In this document: positions 1-8,657 of the stretch, one piece after another | Numbering within the stretch: position 1 is the stretch's first letter | How the letters are laid out: each line of letters begins with the position of its first letter | NCBI GenBank assembly: GCA_007127255.1 | Contig: SKZS01000014.1 | Span: 1-26,426, forward strand | Origin: Syntrophomonadaceae bacterium | GTDB lineage: Bacteria > Bacillota > Dethiobacteria > DTU022 | DNA: 26,426 bases | Reading direction: 5' to 3' | Notes under the pieces: model-generated | Databases searched by the model: none | Told to the model about the DNA's origin: nothing | The model's input: the letters and a program-made list of their open reading frames with translations, nothing else | Made by a program: the position numbers and the translations under genes

Positions 1-1
1 A

Positions 2-58
2 AGCGCTGATCTGGTTGAAAAACAATTAAAACCTTGTAACCGTTGTAAAGAGTCATAA
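2..58 (+). CDS. Possible 3' end of an unidentified gene cut by the window edge
   Basis: One frame is open from the window edge to a TAA stop and would encode an 18-residue tail ending in PCNRCKES. The CxxC pair could belong to a metal-binding C-terminus, but 18 codons are too few to identify a family or to prove coding. It would converge on rqcH. The roughly 90 bases between this stop and the rqcH stop show no clear hairpin with a T-tract. It may equally be a chance open frame. Confidence 0.25.
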   Translation, partial: SADLVEKQLKPCNRCKES

Positions 59-147
59 TTGTAATATCTGCTCACACAAAGTGAATCATCGCTATCAGGA
101 TGCCGGCAGCAGGGCTTTGCAGGGGCGTGGAGTGCACTTATACTCTC

Positions 148-1872
148 TTAAGGCAGGTTGAACAGCCTTTTCAACCGCTCCTTTAAGGGGTTGACTGTAA
201 TTGTTTCATAGTTCTCATAAAAAACCGAACCGGGCTTACCCCCCGGACGGCGGCGCACGTGGCGAACTTCGGTATAGTCGACATCTACAGCCCCGCTGTC
301 CCGGCCTTTACTGAAATATGCCGCCAAAAAGGCTGCTTCTTCTAGATCCTGGTCAGGAGGTGGATAAGGCGCCTCTTTCAAAACAACGTGGCTCCCCGGC
401 ATATTCTTGACATGGAACCAGGTGTCGCGGCGAACTGCCGCTTTGAAGGTAATATAATCATTTTGGCGGTTGTTGCTGCCGACCAGGATGGTTCGCCCTG
501 AAGAGGTCTTGAAGTTTAGCGGTTGGGGAGCAGAAATCTTTTTCTTTGCACTTTTTCTTTTTTCCCGCAAAAACCCTGCCTCGATCATTTCCTGTCTGAT
601 TTCCTCCAGTGAATCTGCAGTGTTATTCTCAATTGTATAAAGAAGTCCACGGCAATATTCTATTTCAGCCCTGGTTTTATTGAGTTGCTTTTTGATTTTT
701 TGCTGTCCGCTTTTTGCTTTGCGATAACGTTTAAAATGGTTTTGTGCGTTTGTGTTAGCTGATTTCGACGGGTCAAGCGGTACGGTCACCTCTTGATCGG
801 GATTGTATAAATCGGGCAGGGTTATACTGTCGGCGCCTTTTGGCACCCGGTCCCCGTAGGCCAGCAGCAGTTCGCCGTAAAGACGATAACGAGGCGCTTT
901 TACTGCTGCCTGCAGTTCATCTTTTTGCTGCTCAAGTTTTTTATTCAGGGTTGCGAGGCGTTTATTTACTGCACCGACCATTTGTTCCTTAAGTGCTTTT
1001 TCGCGGTTGCTGCTGATCAGAGTTGAATAAAAGTGGTCGAGCATCTTGTTAGCGCTGTCGAATTCTACCTGCTTTTCTTCTGAAAAGTGATGAAGGGGCA
1101 TGGCAGCATAAATATTCTTTGCCGGCAGTATTACAGGTTTTAGTTTCCCTGCCTCGATCTCATAAAACAATTTCTGTACTTTATTGAATAAGCGCCGGAT
1201 TGAAGAATCAAAATCGGTATTATCCCACTCAGCCCTGAACAGCAGTTCCCTGGCTGTCAGGGGACTCATTCCACCGACAATGCTGAAGAGGGCCTTCTCA
1301 GGCTTCAAGCCACCGGCAAGAGCATTACCCATAGATTCAGCAAAAAGCCCGGGATCCATCTTCAGGGGATCGAGCCTGTCCTGGGCCGGGGGAGGCTGGT
1401 ATAGTTCACCGGGCATAATAATGCGCTTCGGATTTCTATCCCACGATGCTGTCCTGGCGGCACCCAGTATAATTCCTTCATCATCAACTAAAATCAGGTT
1501 GCTGCGGCGGCTCATGATTTCAGCGATCAACTTAACCGGCTGCAGACCCTCAGGAGGGTCAAATTTGATTTCTATTATTCGCTCCAGGGGAGGGTTGCTG
1601 AATGAGACAGCCCGTCCGCCGACCAGGTACTTGCGCAGAAGCATACAAAACGGTGAAGGCTGTTCATTTTTGCGGAAGCGTTTCTCGGTTAAATGGACAC
1701 GCGCATAATTGGCATTGATAGAAAACAGCAGCCCGGGCTGTGCTCCCCTGCTGTAAAGGTGAATAACGATCTCGGCCCGGTCCGGTTCATAAACCCTCTG
1801 CACAGGTGCGCCGGCCAGTTCCTTTTGCAATTCATCTGTAATCATTTTCATGATTAAAGTATCAAAAGACAT
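148..1872 (-). CDS. rqcH: RqcH / NFACT-family ribosome quality control protein (YloA, fibronectin-binding-like)
   Basis: 574 residues, the usual length for bacterial RqcH. Known family role: RqcH binds obstructed 50S subunits carrying peptidyl-tRNA and recruits Ala-tRNA to add a C-terminal alanine tail that marks the nascent chain for degradation. Seen here: an N-terminal NFACT-N domain beginning MSFDTL, a conserved FCMLLRKYL segment near residues 75-83, a central charged helical region (about 290-430) that fits the coiled-coil arms, and a C-terminal NFACT-R domain with the WFHVKNMPGSHVVL motif. The position matching the tRNA-binding D97/R98 of B. subtilis is E97-R98. The longer frame starts at a GTG (1884), but ATG at 1872 is preferred because GGGAG lies 11 bases before it and the family starts with MSFD. 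It is transcribed away from yicC. Confidence 0.93.
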   Translation of the reverse strand: MSFDTLIMKMITDELQKELAGAPVQRVYEPDRAEIVIHLYSRGAQPGLLFSINANYARVHLTEKRFRKNEQPSPFCMLLRKYLVGGRAVSFSNPPLERIIEIKFDPPEGLQPVKLIAEIMSRRSNLILVDDEGIILGAARTASWDRNPKRIIMPGELYQPPPAQDRLDPLKMDPGLFAESMGNALAGGLKPEKALFSIVGGMSPLTARELLFRAEWDNTDFDSSIRRLFNKVQKLFYEIEAGKLKPVILPAKNIYAAMPLHHFSEEKQVEFDSANKMLDHFYSTLISSNREKALKEQMVGAVNKRLATLNKKLEQQKDELQAAVKAPRYRLYGELLLAYGDRVPKGADSITLPDLYNPDQEVTVPLDPSKSANTNAQNHFKRYRKAKSGQQKIKKQLNKTRAEIEYCRGLLYTIENNTADSLEEIRQEMIEAGFLREKRKSAKKKISAPQPLNFKTSSGRTILVGSNNRQNDYITFKAAVRRDTWFHVKNMPGSHVVLKEAPYPPPDQDLEEAAFLAAYFSKGRDSGAVDVDYTEVRHVRRRPGGKPGSVFYENYETITVNPLKERLKRLFNLP

Positions 1873-1894
1873 TATAGTTTCCACTCCCGCTCAC

Positions 1895-1923
1895 AGTATA
1901 ATTCTTCTTGACTGGCATGGCAA
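1895..1923 (-). promoter_or_regulatory. Probable sigma-A promoter for rqcH
   Basis: On the minus strand, TTGCCA (1923-1918) and TATACT (1900-1895) are separated by exactly 17 bases, and each matches the consensus at five of six positions. Transcription would begin near 1888, leaving a leader of only about 15 bases with the GGGAG ribosome binding site almost at its 5' end. Prediction from sequence only. Confidence 0.55.
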
Positions 1924-2013
1924 ACTAGATGATAGAAATACTCCTTGAGCTTGTGCGATTTTGATGATATATTTAACGCAGCGATAAACCTTATATAATA
2001 AAGGACGATAACT

Positions 2014-2889
2014 ATGATTAGCAGTATGACCGGTTATGGTCGGGGCAGCAGCTCACAGGACGGATTTACTTTCATTGCCGAAATGCGTTCAGTTAACCAT
2101 CGCTATGCAGATTTTGCCCTTCGACTTCCACGAGAGCTTTATCCGTTAGAAGACCGCATTCGCCGTCAGCTGCAGCAATCAATAAAAAGAGGACGGGTTG
2201 AGGTCAGCCTGGCAATGGATGAAATTCCTGCAGATCTACGTCAGGTTAAGGTAAACTACGATTTAGCGGAGGATTACCATAAAGCGCTGCAGCTGCTTTC
2301 ATCCCGGCTGGATCTTTCTGAAAAAGTACAATTGAAGCATCTTTTGCAGATGCCGGAACTTTTTAAACCCGGTGGGGTAACCCTTTCGGAAGAGCAGGTG
2401 TGGCCTCTGGTCAGCGCTGCGCTGCAAGAGTCACTTGACCAACTTCTTCATCAACGTCAGACTGAAGGTGAAAACCTCTGCAGGGATTTGCTTGAAAGGT
2501 GCACCCGATTGGAAAAACTGATGGAAACAGCCTCGATTGCTGCTGAAGCGGCCAAGGAGGATTACCGTCGGCGCACAGAACAAAAATTTGAAGAACTTCT
2601 CGCCGGCAAATTTGAAGAAACCCGGCTCTTGATGGAGTGCGCCCTGCTGGTTGATAGGATGGGTGTTGATGAAGAGCTGGTCAGGCTTAAAAGCCATATT
2701 GAAGCTTTTCGTTCCAACCTGTCAGGGACAGATCCGGCCGGACGCAAACTTGATTTTATTGCGCAGGAAATGTTTCGGGAGGTTAACACCATAGGCTCTA
2801 AAGCAGGCGGCTATCATTTGACTAATATTGTTGTCGAGCTAAAAACAGAGCTGGAAAAAATACGCGAACAAATACAGAACCTGGAGTAG
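2014..2889 (+). CDS. yicC: YicC/YloC-family endoribonuclease
   Basis: 291 residues, normal for the family. It begins with the signature [11 protein letters not shown] and ends with the conserved C-terminal domain containing [19 protein letters not shown]. Family members in E. coli and B. subtilis are endoribonucleases involved in RNA decay; the exact target here is unknown. AAGGA (2001-2005) lies 8 bases before the ATG. A perfect TATAAT occurs at 1994-1999, but a start site seven bases after it would fall behind the ribosome binding site, so the true promoter is probably further upstream (TTGACT at 1908-1913 is a possible -35 with a poor -10). First gene of a compact operon with remA, gmk, rpoZ and coaBC. 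Confidence 0.92.
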   Translation: MISSMTGYGRGSSSQDGFTFIAEMRSVNHRYADFALRLPRELYPLEDRIRRQLQQSIKRGRVEVSLAMDEIPADLRQVKVNYDLAEDYHKALQLLSSRLDLSEKVQLKHLLQMPELFKPGGVTLSEEQVWPLVSAALQESLDQLLHQRQTEGENLCRDLLERCTRLEKLMETASIAAEAAKEDYRRRTEQKFEELLAGKFEETRLLMECALLVDRMGVDEELVRLKSHIEAFRSNLSGTDPAGRKLDFIAQEMFREVNTIGSKAGGYHLTNIVVELKTELEKIREQIQNLE

Positions 2890-2905
2890 AAAAGGGGGTT
2901 TTATG

Positions 2906-3178
2906 ATGACGATAAAGCTAATAAATATAGGCTTTGGCAATATTGTATCTGCGTCCCGTATTATCTCGATAGTCAGTCCGGAGTCAGCGCCAATAAAGAG
3001 AGTGGTCAGTGAAGCCAGGGAAAGAGGTCTGTTGATTGATGCTACATACGGACGGAGGACCAGGGCGGTCATTGTTGCCGACAGCGGCCATATTATTTTA
3101 TCGGCAGTTCAACCCGAAACAGTCAAACATCGCCTTCAGGCTCGTGAGCCTGTTGCAGATAACGCAGAATTAGAATAA
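2906..3178 (+). CDS. remA: RemA-like extracellular matrix regulator (DUF370)
   Basis: 90 residues, very close to B. subtilis RemA in length and sequence, with the motifs [24 protein letters not shown] and [10 protein letters not shown]. In B. subtilis RemA is a DNA-binding regulator that activates biofilm-matrix and osmoprotection operons; in clostridial relatives its targets are largely unstudied. Two adjacent ATG codons occur at 2903 and 2906. The second is chosen because GGGGG (2894-2898) then sits 7 bases upstream and the protein starts MTIK as in B. subtilis. It lies between yicC (16-base gap) and gmk (17-base gap), its usual place. Confidence 0.92.
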   Translation: MTIKLINIGFGNIVSASRIISIVSPESAPIKRVVSEARERGLLIDATYGRRTRAVIVADSGHIILSAVQPETVKHRLQAREPVADNAELE

Positions 3179-3195
3179 GCATGCGGGAGGTTTTC

Positions 3196-3804
3196 ATGGC
3201 TGGGGGGATACTTTTAATTGTTTCAGGGCCCTCGGGGGTTGGAAAAGGAACCGTTTGCCGTTACCTGCTGTCGATGAGCGATACGGTAAAGTTATCGGTT
3301 TCTACCACTACCCGCTCACCGCGTCCCACGGAAAGAGAAGGAATTGATTATCATTTTACTTCCCCATCCAGGTTTAAAGAGATGATTGAGGAAGGCGCTT
3401 TTTTGGAATGGGCGATTGTTCACGGACATTACTACGGGACAGGTTTAGAGGCAGTGCAAAATTCTTTGTTTTACGGTGAAGATTTAATTCTCGAAATAGA
3501 TGTCCAGGGCGCTGTTCAGGTCATGCAAAAGCTCCCTGAGGCCATCTCCGTTTTTTTAGCGCCCCCGTCTTTAGAAGCTTTGGAAGAGAGAATTATCGGA
3601 CGAGGGACTGAAAGCACCGAAAAGATAAACAGCCGTCTGACAACAGCGCGGCAGGAAATGGAATCATATTATTTGTATGATTATCTGGTAGTTAATGATC
3701 AAGTAGAAAATGCGGCTGAACTTATCAGCGCTATAATTGACGCTGAAAAGTGCAAAGTAAGCCGCGGAGTCCGTCCGCCGGGCTGGGGAGGTGAAAGACA
3801 ATGA
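3196..3804 (+). CDS. gmk: Guanylate kinase
   Basis: 202 residues. It phosphorylates GMP to GDP with ATP in the cytoplasm. The P-loop SGPSGVGKGT occupies residues 10-19, followed by the GMP-binding segment STTTRSPRPTEREGIDYHF, and HGHYYGT and EIDVQGA further on, all typical of Gmk. An in-frame ATG exists at 3181, but GGGAGG (3185-3190) lies inside that extension and 5 bases before ATG 3196, so the shorter start is preferred. The TGA stop overlaps the ATG of rpoZ (ATGA), consistent with translational coupling. Confidence 0.95.
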   Translation: MAGGILLIVSGPSGVGKGTVCRYLLSMSDTVKLSVSTTTRSPRPTEREGIDYHFTSPSRFKEMIEEGAFLEWAIVHGHYYGTGLEAVQNSLFYGEDLILEIDVQGAVQVMQKLPEAISVFLAPPSLEALEERIIGRGTESTEKINSRLTTARQEMESYYLYDYLVVNDQVENAAELISAIIDAEKCKVSRGVRPPGWGGERQ

Positions 3805-4007
3805 TTTATCCTTCAATCGATGATCTTATAAAAATGGTCGACAGCAAGTATACCCTGGTTATTGCAGCAGCTAAAAGAGGGCGACAACTTCGGAATGGGA
3901 GTAGAAGAACAATCGAGACTGATTATCGTAAAGATGTTACCACAGCCCTGCACGAAATAGCAGAGGGTAATATTGAGTATGAACGTATTCGCGATGGCAT
4001 TAAGTAG
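3801..4007 (+). CDS. rpoZ: DNA-directed RNA polymerase omega subunit
   Basis: 68 residues, the usual size of omega in Bacillota. It begins MIYPSIDDLIKMVDSKYTLV, very like B. subtilis omega, followed by the AAAKRGRQL helix. Omega binds the beta-prime C-terminus and aids RNA polymerase assembly and stability. GGAGGTG (3787-3793) lies 7 bases before the ATG, which overlaps the gmk stop. The gmk-rpoZ-coaBC neighbourhood is typical. Confidence 0.92.
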   Translation: MIYPSIDDLIKMVDSKYTLVIAAAKRGRQLRNGSRRTIETDYRKDVTTALHEIAEGNIEYERIRDGIK

Positions 4008-4018
4008 GGGTGTTTTCC

Positions 4019-5197
4019 TTGAAAAAAGTAGTTCTGGGGGTATCAGGTGGTATCGCAGCTTATAAGGCTGCAGAGTTAGCCAGGCTCTTTGTGCGCAGCG
4101 GGGCAGCGGTGCAGGTAGTAATGACTCCGGCTGCCGCTGAATTTGTTGCCCCGTTGACCTTTCAGACCCTGACCGAACGTCCGGCATACATTGAAATGTA
4201 TACTGAGCGTTCAAGCGAAAAAATCAGGCATATCGATCTGCTTAGCGAAGCCGACGTGCTGGTAATTGCCCCGGCGACAGCAAACACCATCGGAAAAATG
4301 GCCTGCGGCTTTGCTGATAATCTCCTGACCACACTTTACCTGGCAGCAGACTGCCCGGTGGTTGTCATTCCTTCCATGAATGTTAATATGTTCAAACATC
4401 CTGCAGTCAGGGAAAACATAGATAGACTGCGCCGTCACGGCTGCATGGTAATGGATCCCGACGAAGGGGAACTGGCCTGTGGCGTTTACGGCAGCGGGAG
4501 GATGCCCGAACCGGAGGATATCTACCTGTTTACCAGGGCTGCCCTGAGGCCAAAGGATTACGAAGGTCTGAAAGCGATCGTTACTGCCGGGCCGACCCGT
4601 GAACCGCTTGATCCTGTCCGCTTTATAAGCAACCCTTCAACAGGGCTCATGGGTTATTCGCTGGCCCGTGCTTTAAGCGAGCGTGGCGCCCTAGTCACCC
4701 TGATCAGCGGCCCGACCCATTTAAAACCTCCGGCAGGCGTGAAAACAGTGGCTGTTAATACGGCTGAAGAAATGCACCAGGCTGTACTTGACCACTTTGA
4801 GGGCTGCCGCCTGATATTTAAAGCTGCTGCCGTTTCCGATTTCCGACCGCTGGATGAAAAAGAACAAAAGGTGAAGAAAAAAGATGCTGCTTTTACGCTT
4901 GACCTGGCAGCTAACCGTGACATTCTGATGGAATTGGGCAAACAAAAAGGTTCCCGCCTTTTGATCGGTTTTGCCGCCGAAACCGAAGACGAGGTTGAAA
5001 ATGCTCACGACAAATTAATGCGCAAAAACCTTGATCTGATTATTGTAAATAACTTAAAGGAACCCGGTGCAGGATTTGCTGTTTCCACAAACAAGGTTTC
5101 GATAATCGATCGTAACGGTGAAGTAGAAAAGCTGCCCCTGATGGAAAAGGAGCAGCTTGCTGATCATATTCTGGACAGGGTTTCAGGGCTGCTGTAG
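4019..5197 (+). CDS. coaBC: Bifunctional phosphopantothenoylcysteine decarboxylase / phosphopantothenate-cysteine ligase
   Basis: 392 residues. It carries out two consecutive steps of coenzyme A synthesis: CoaB joins cysteine to phosphopantothenate, and the FMN-dependent CoaC domain decarboxylates the product. CoaC (about 1-180): GVSGGIAAYK at the N-terminus, active-site His71 in RHIDL, PATANTIGK, MNVNMF, and Cys154 in ACGVYGSGRM. CoaB (about 185-392): VTAGPTREPLDPVRFISN, KAAAVSDFRP and a Lys-rich KVKKK segment near 284-288. The usual SSGKMG motif reads STGLMG (207-212), so a normally conserved lysine is leucine. TTG 4019 is chosen over GTG 4010 because AGGGGTG (4006-4012) overlaps the GTG and lies 6 bases before the TTG. 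The last 15 bases overlap the end of the convergent SpoIIM-like gene. Confidence 0.94.
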   Translation: MKKVVLGVSGGIAAYKAAELARLFVRSGAAVQVVMTPAAAEFVAPLTFQTLTERPAYIEMYTERSSEKIRHIDLLSEADVLVIAPATANTIGKMACGFADNLLTTLYLAADCPVVVIPSMNVNMFKHPAVRENIDRLRRHGCMVMDPDEGELACGVYGSGRMPEPEDIYLFTRAALRPKDYEGLKAIVTAGPTREPLDPVRFISNPSTGLMGYSLARALSERGALVTLISGPTHLKPPAGVKTVAVNTAEEMHQAVLDHFEGCRLIFKAAAVSDFRPLDEKEQKVKKKDAAFTLDLAANRDILMELGKQKGSRLLIGFAAETEDEVENAHDKLMRKNLDLIIVNNLKEPGAGFAVSTNKVSIIDRNGEVEKLPLMEKEQLADHILDRVSGLL

Positions 5198-5809
5198 AAA
5201 ACTTTCCAGAAGATGCTGGGTAACCATGATTTCAATAAAAGCGGCCAATAGCAAAAGCAGGACTGTTAAAGGCAGGATAGAAATAGCTTCCTTCCAGATG
5301 TAGCGAAAACTTTGCAGTCTTGTCATGCCCGGCAGAGGTGAAGCGACGCAGTGATAACCGAATTTTAAGCCAAGAGCTCCGCAGAGGAAGAAGGCAAACA
5401 GTTCAAAAATTCCGTGCGGCAGGATGCCGAAAACAATGACCGCCAGCAGGGGAATCCCCTGGTCGGCAGTCAGTGATAAGATGACCCCGACGAGGGCCCC
5501 ATTGAGACCCAGGGTCAACAGGGGAGAAATTCCTGCTATAACTCCAAGTAAAAGCATTTGGACCATTGAAAAAAAATTATTCATGAAAATAAGCAAAGCG
5601 CTGATTACAGGATGGGCGTCCATGATAAAGTCGAACATTCCCATAAGTTGATCAAATTGGCCGTTAAAAACCTGTTCATCGGCGGGATTTGCTGCCGGAA
5701 CTGCAAAAGAGAAAAGAACCGAGCAGATCAGAAAAACTGAAGCAGCCAGAAATAACCAGCTGCGGTTATTTCGAATCACGTCTTTTGCCGGAAAAAATAT
5801 TGTAAACAT
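5183..5809 (-). CDS. SpoIIM-like (DUF95) integral membrane protein
   Basis: 208 residues, close to the 214 of B. subtilis SpoIIM. Hydrophobic segments are seen at about 17-37, 68-93, 96-113, 118-148 and 175-196. The diagnostic ILPHGIFEL motif is at 129-137. In sporulating Bacillota SpoIIM scaffolds the SpoIID-SpoIIP peptidoglycan-degrading complex during engulfment. Whether this copy is the sporulation protein or one of the general SpoIIM-like proteins cannot be settled here; no spoIID or spoIIP is nearby. GAGG lies 7 bases before the ATG. It is inserted in reverse orientation between coaBC and priA, which are normally adjacent, and overlaps the coaBC stop by 15 bases. Confidence 0.8.
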   Translation of the reverse strand: MFTIFFPAKDVIRNNRSWLFLAASVFLICSVLFSFAVPAANPADEQVFNGQFDQLMGMFDFIMDAHPVISALLIFMNNFFSMVQMLLLGVIAGISPLLTLGLNGALVGVILSLTADQGIPLLAVIVFGILPHGIFELFAFFLCGALGLKFGYHCVASPLPGMTRLQSFRYIWKEAISILPLTVLLLLLAAFIEIMVTQHLLESFLQQP

Positions 5810-5866
5810 GCTCCAACCTCAAAATTTCAGTTTTGAATTACCTGTATCTCTGTTGTAAACACCATA

Positions 5867-5887
5867 TTGATAAGCTAATCTTATCAA
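5867..5887. promoter_or_regulatory. Perfect 8-bp inverted repeat between spoIIM-like gene and priA
   Basis: TTGATAAG, a five-base spacer CTAAT, then CTTATCAA: a perfect inverted repeat in the 100-base divergent intergenic region, 22 bases before the priA ATG. It is AT-rich and lacks a T-tract on either strand, so a terminator is unlikely. Symmetry and position suggest an operator for a dimeric regulator acting on one or both divergent genes, but the regulator is unknown. Confidence 0.4.
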
Positions 5888-5909
5888 AATAAGGCACTGG
5901 GGTAAATAG

Positions 5910-8117
5910 ATGCAGAAGTATAATTTTGCCGAAGTAATAATCGATTTGGTTAGCAACGCTGTTGACAGACCTTTTCACTACCGAATACCGCCCTTTTTGC
6001 AGGGGGAAATTAAAGCGGGTATGCGGGTAACAGTGCCTTTAGGCAACCGGCGCTGCCAGGGTTATGTGCTGCGTTTGCTTAAAGAAACTGAGATTGAAAC
6101 CCTGCGCGATATAATATCCGTTACCGATCCGGAGCCGCACTTAACTGCAGAGCAGCTGGCCCTTATTCACTGGATGTCAATGCACTATTACTGCCGGATT
6201 ATAGATGCCCTGCATGCCATGGTCCCCGCTTTGTTCCGCAAAGAAAAACGACCCGGAAAGCCGCAGGTAATTGAAGTTACAGAGGCTGTCGCTGAGACTG
6301 ATCTTAAACGCAGCCCGGCTCAGAAGCAGGCCGTGAACATTTTGTTGGAGCATGGTCCGCTGTCACGTGTTAGTCTCAACATGCGGGGAATAAAATCCGG
6401 GACCATCCGTAACCTTGAAAAAAAGAACTTAATCCGGTTTGTAGATGACAGCTCCAATCGGGTTATAAAAGAGAAACTAATTCCTACCACAAAACCTCAT
6501 CTGCTGCACGATGAGCAGGCCTCCTGCTTTGATCAGATCAGTGTTGCCCTGGACAGCTTACAAGCACAGCGGATCCTGCTGCACGGGGTGACGGCCAGTG
6601 GTAAGACTGAAATCTATATGCAGAGCATTACCCGCTGCCTGGAAAATAATCGCACAGCCCTGGTTATGGTTCCGGAAATAGCGCTTACACCGCAGATGAT
6701 CGATCATTTTGAGGGGCGCTTTCCAGGTCTTGTCGCTGTTTTGCACAGCCGCCTGACACCCGCTGAGAAAAGCCGGCAATGGCAGGCAATCCTCGATGAG
6801 GATGCCAGGGTCGTACTCGGGGCCCGCTCGGCTGTATTTGCCCCCCTGTCCTCACCTGGCTTGATTATTATCGATGAAGAACATGAAACAACCTATAAGC
6901 AGGAAGATGCCCCCCGCTACCATGCCCGGGAGGTGGCCTGGTGGAGAGCTCGCTATAACAGGGCGGTCCTCCTGCTGGGCAGCGCTACGCCTTCCCTGGA
7001 AAGTTATTATAATGCCCTCAATGGCGATACTGCCTTGCTCAGCATGAAAGAGCGGGTTACACCGACCCAGCTGCCGCCGGTAGCCATAGTCGATATGCGC
7101 AGGGAGCTAAAAGAAGGCCACAGCCATATTTTCAGTCGTCCGCTGCTGGAAGAACTAAACGGGGTGCTGGAACGTGATGAACAGGCGCTGCTTTTTATAA
7201 ACCGGCGCGGCTTTGCCGGTTTTGTCCTCTGCCGGGAATGCGGTTTTGTCGTCCGCTGTTCATCCTGTGATGTTTCAATGACCCTGCACAGAGATCGGCA
7301 GAGAATGTGCTGTCATTACTGCGCATATGAAAAACCGGTTCCCGAGACCTGTCCGAGCTGCAGCGGTATAAAAATCCGTTACTTCAGTGCAGGCACACAG
7401 CGCGTTGAAGAAGAGGTTAGAAAATTGTATCCGGAAGTTTCCCTGATCCGTATGGATCGGGATACAACAACCAGCAGGAAGGCTCACAAGTATTATTACC
7501 ATCAGTTCAGAGACCGAAAGGCCAGTATTTTGATCGGCACCCAGATGATTGCTAAAGGTTTTGATTTCCCCGGGGTTACCCTGGTCGGGGTTGTCGCCGC
7601 CGATACAACCCTGAACCTCCCTGATTTCAGGGCGCCCGAACGAACTTTTCAGCTGCTCACCCAGGTTTCAGGCCGCACGGCACGCGGGCCTGGTGGAGGA
7701 AAAGTTGTCGTTCAGACCTATCATCCTAAACATTACAGTATCATGGCCGCTGCCGATCACGACTACTGTACTTTTTATGAACAGGAACTTGAAAAGCGCC
7801 GGCAGCTGGCTTATCCGCCTTTTTCCGAGCTGCTGCGATTTCTCTTCAGCGCCGGTGATGAAGAGGCAGTTTTTGAAGCAGCCTGTTGGTTTACCGAACT
7901 GCTCGAGCCTTTCGATGGCGCTGCTGAACTTTTGGGTCCTGCCCCGGCTTCGCTTTACAGGATAAAAGAGCAGTATCGGGTGCAGACAATCCTGAAAGGT
8001 GAAGCTTTAACCAGGTATGCCCCCGCCATAAAAAAAGTTATTCGCGAGTACCACAGTCGTAAGCCTCCCTTCGAAGTCCGCCTGACGGTAGATTTTAATC
8101 CGATGGTAGTGTTATAA
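5910..8117 (+). CDS. priA: Primosomal protein N' (replication restart helicase PriA)
   Basis: 735 residues, typical for PriA. The 3'-to-5' DNA helicase recognises stalled forks and reloads the replicative helicase. Seen: an N-terminal DNA-binding region (about 1-110), Walker A GVTASGKT at 226-233, Walker B DEEH at 322-325, LLGSATPSLES, and a zinc region inserted in the helicase core with eight well-placed cysteines (441, 444, 450, 453, 468, 471, 481, 484). Later helicase motifs include GTQMIAKGFDFP and QVSGRTAR. It heads the priA-def-fmt-rsmB run. A GGGG about 6 bases before the ATG is a modest ribosome binding site. Confidence 0.96.
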   Translation: MQKYNFAEVIIDLVSNAVDRPFHYRIPPFLQGEIKAGMRVTVPLGNRRCQGYVLRLLKETEIETLRDIISVTDPEPHLTAEQLALIHWMSMHYYCRIIDALHAMVPALFRKEKRPGKPQVIEVTEAVAETDLKRSPAQKQAVNILLEHGPLSRVSLNMRGIKSGTIRNLEKKNLIRFVDDSSNRVIKEKLIPTTKPHLLHDEQASCFDQISVALDSLQAQRILLHGVTASGKTEIYMQSITRCLENNRTALVMVPEIALTPQMIDHFEGRFPGLVAVLHSRLTPAEKSRQWQAILDEDARVVLGARSAVFAPLSSPGLIIIDEEHETTYKQEDAPRYHAREVAWWRARYNRAVLLLGSATPSLESYYNALNGDTALLSMKERVTPTQLPPVAIVDMRRELKEGHSHIFSRPLLEELNGVLERDEQALLFINRRGFAGFVLCRECGFVVRCSSCDVSMTLHRDRQRMCCHYCAYEKPVPETCPSCSGIKIRYFSAGTQRVEEEVRKLYPEVSLIRMDRDTTTSRKAHKYYYHQFRDRKASILIGTQMIAKGFDFPGVTLVGVVAADTTLNLPDFRAPERTFQLLTQVSGRTARGPGGGKVVVQTYHPKHYSIMAAADHDYCTFYEQELEKRRQLAYPPFSELLRFLFSAGDEEAVFEAACWFTELLEPFDGAAELLGPAPASLYRIKEQYRVQTILKGEALTRYAPAIKKVIREYHSRKPPFEVRLTVDFNPMVVL

Positions 8118-8138
8118 TGCTTGATGAGGAGAGTCCAC

Positions 8139-8657
8139 ATGGCACTAAGACAGATCTTAAATGATAACCATCCTGTTTTGCGCCAGCCGGCGCGGGAAGT
8201 AATAAAAATTAACAGCGGGGTTTTACGCCTGCTAGACGATATGATCGAAACAATGCGCGAAGCTGAGGGTGTCGGGCTGGCCGCTAACCAGGTAGGGGTA
8301 TCAAAACGTATCCTGATTGCTTCCCCGGACGGGGAAAGTATTGTTGAGCTTATTAATCCAACATGTGCCGAGAATGAAGGAGAAGAGGTTGGCGTGGAAG
8401 GCTGTCTGAGCATACCCGGTCAGTATGGTGAAGTGCCCAGGGCGGAAAGAATTAAAGTGAAAGCGCTAAATCGTGAGGGCCGTGAAATATACCTGGAGGC
8501 AGAAGGACTTCTGGCCCGCATTTTACAGCACGAGATCGATCACCTTGATGGCATTCTGTTTACGGATAAAGCCCTGCGCATGGTTGATCCTGAAGAGCTG
8601 CAGAACGATAAGACGGGTGAAGAAAGCAGCGATCACAAAGGTGAGGTAAAAAGTTGA
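8139..8657 (+). CDS. def: Peptide deformylase
   Basis: 172 residues. A metal-dependent hydrolase that removes the formyl group from the N-terminal Met of new proteins. The three hallmark motifs are intact: GVGLAANQ at 44-51, EGCLS with metal ligand Cys89, and HEIDH at 131-135 supplying two His ligands and the catalytic Glu132. The frame could open at TTG 8121, but AGGAG (8127-8131) lies inside that extension and 7 bases before ATG 8139, and MALRQIL is the usual family start. An extended -10-like TGTTATAAT (8110-8118) spans the priA stop without a -35, so an extra internal promoter is only a weak possibility. It overlaps fmt by 4 bases. Confidence 0.95.
   Translation: MALRQILNDNHPVLRQPAREVIKINSGVLRLLDDMIETMREAEGVGLAANQVGVSKRILIASPDGESIVELINPTCAENEGEEVGVEGCLSIPGQYGEVPRAERIKVKALNREGREIYLEAEGLLARILQHEIDHLDGILFTDKALRMVDPEELQNDKTGEESSDHKGEVKS

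Noticed and set aside
61..147. Terminator between the left-edge tail and rqcH
   Set aside because: Only short, imperfect complementarities such as AGTGCACT are present and no T-tract follows a stem.
1184..1708. 174-codon plus-strand open frame inside rqcH
   Set aside because: Lies wholly antisense to a confident gene, its product resembles no family I know, and no ribosome binding site or operon context supports it.
1994..1999. Perfect TATAAT as the yicC promoter
   Set aside because: It lacks a -35 at proper distance and would place the transcription start after the ribosome binding site.
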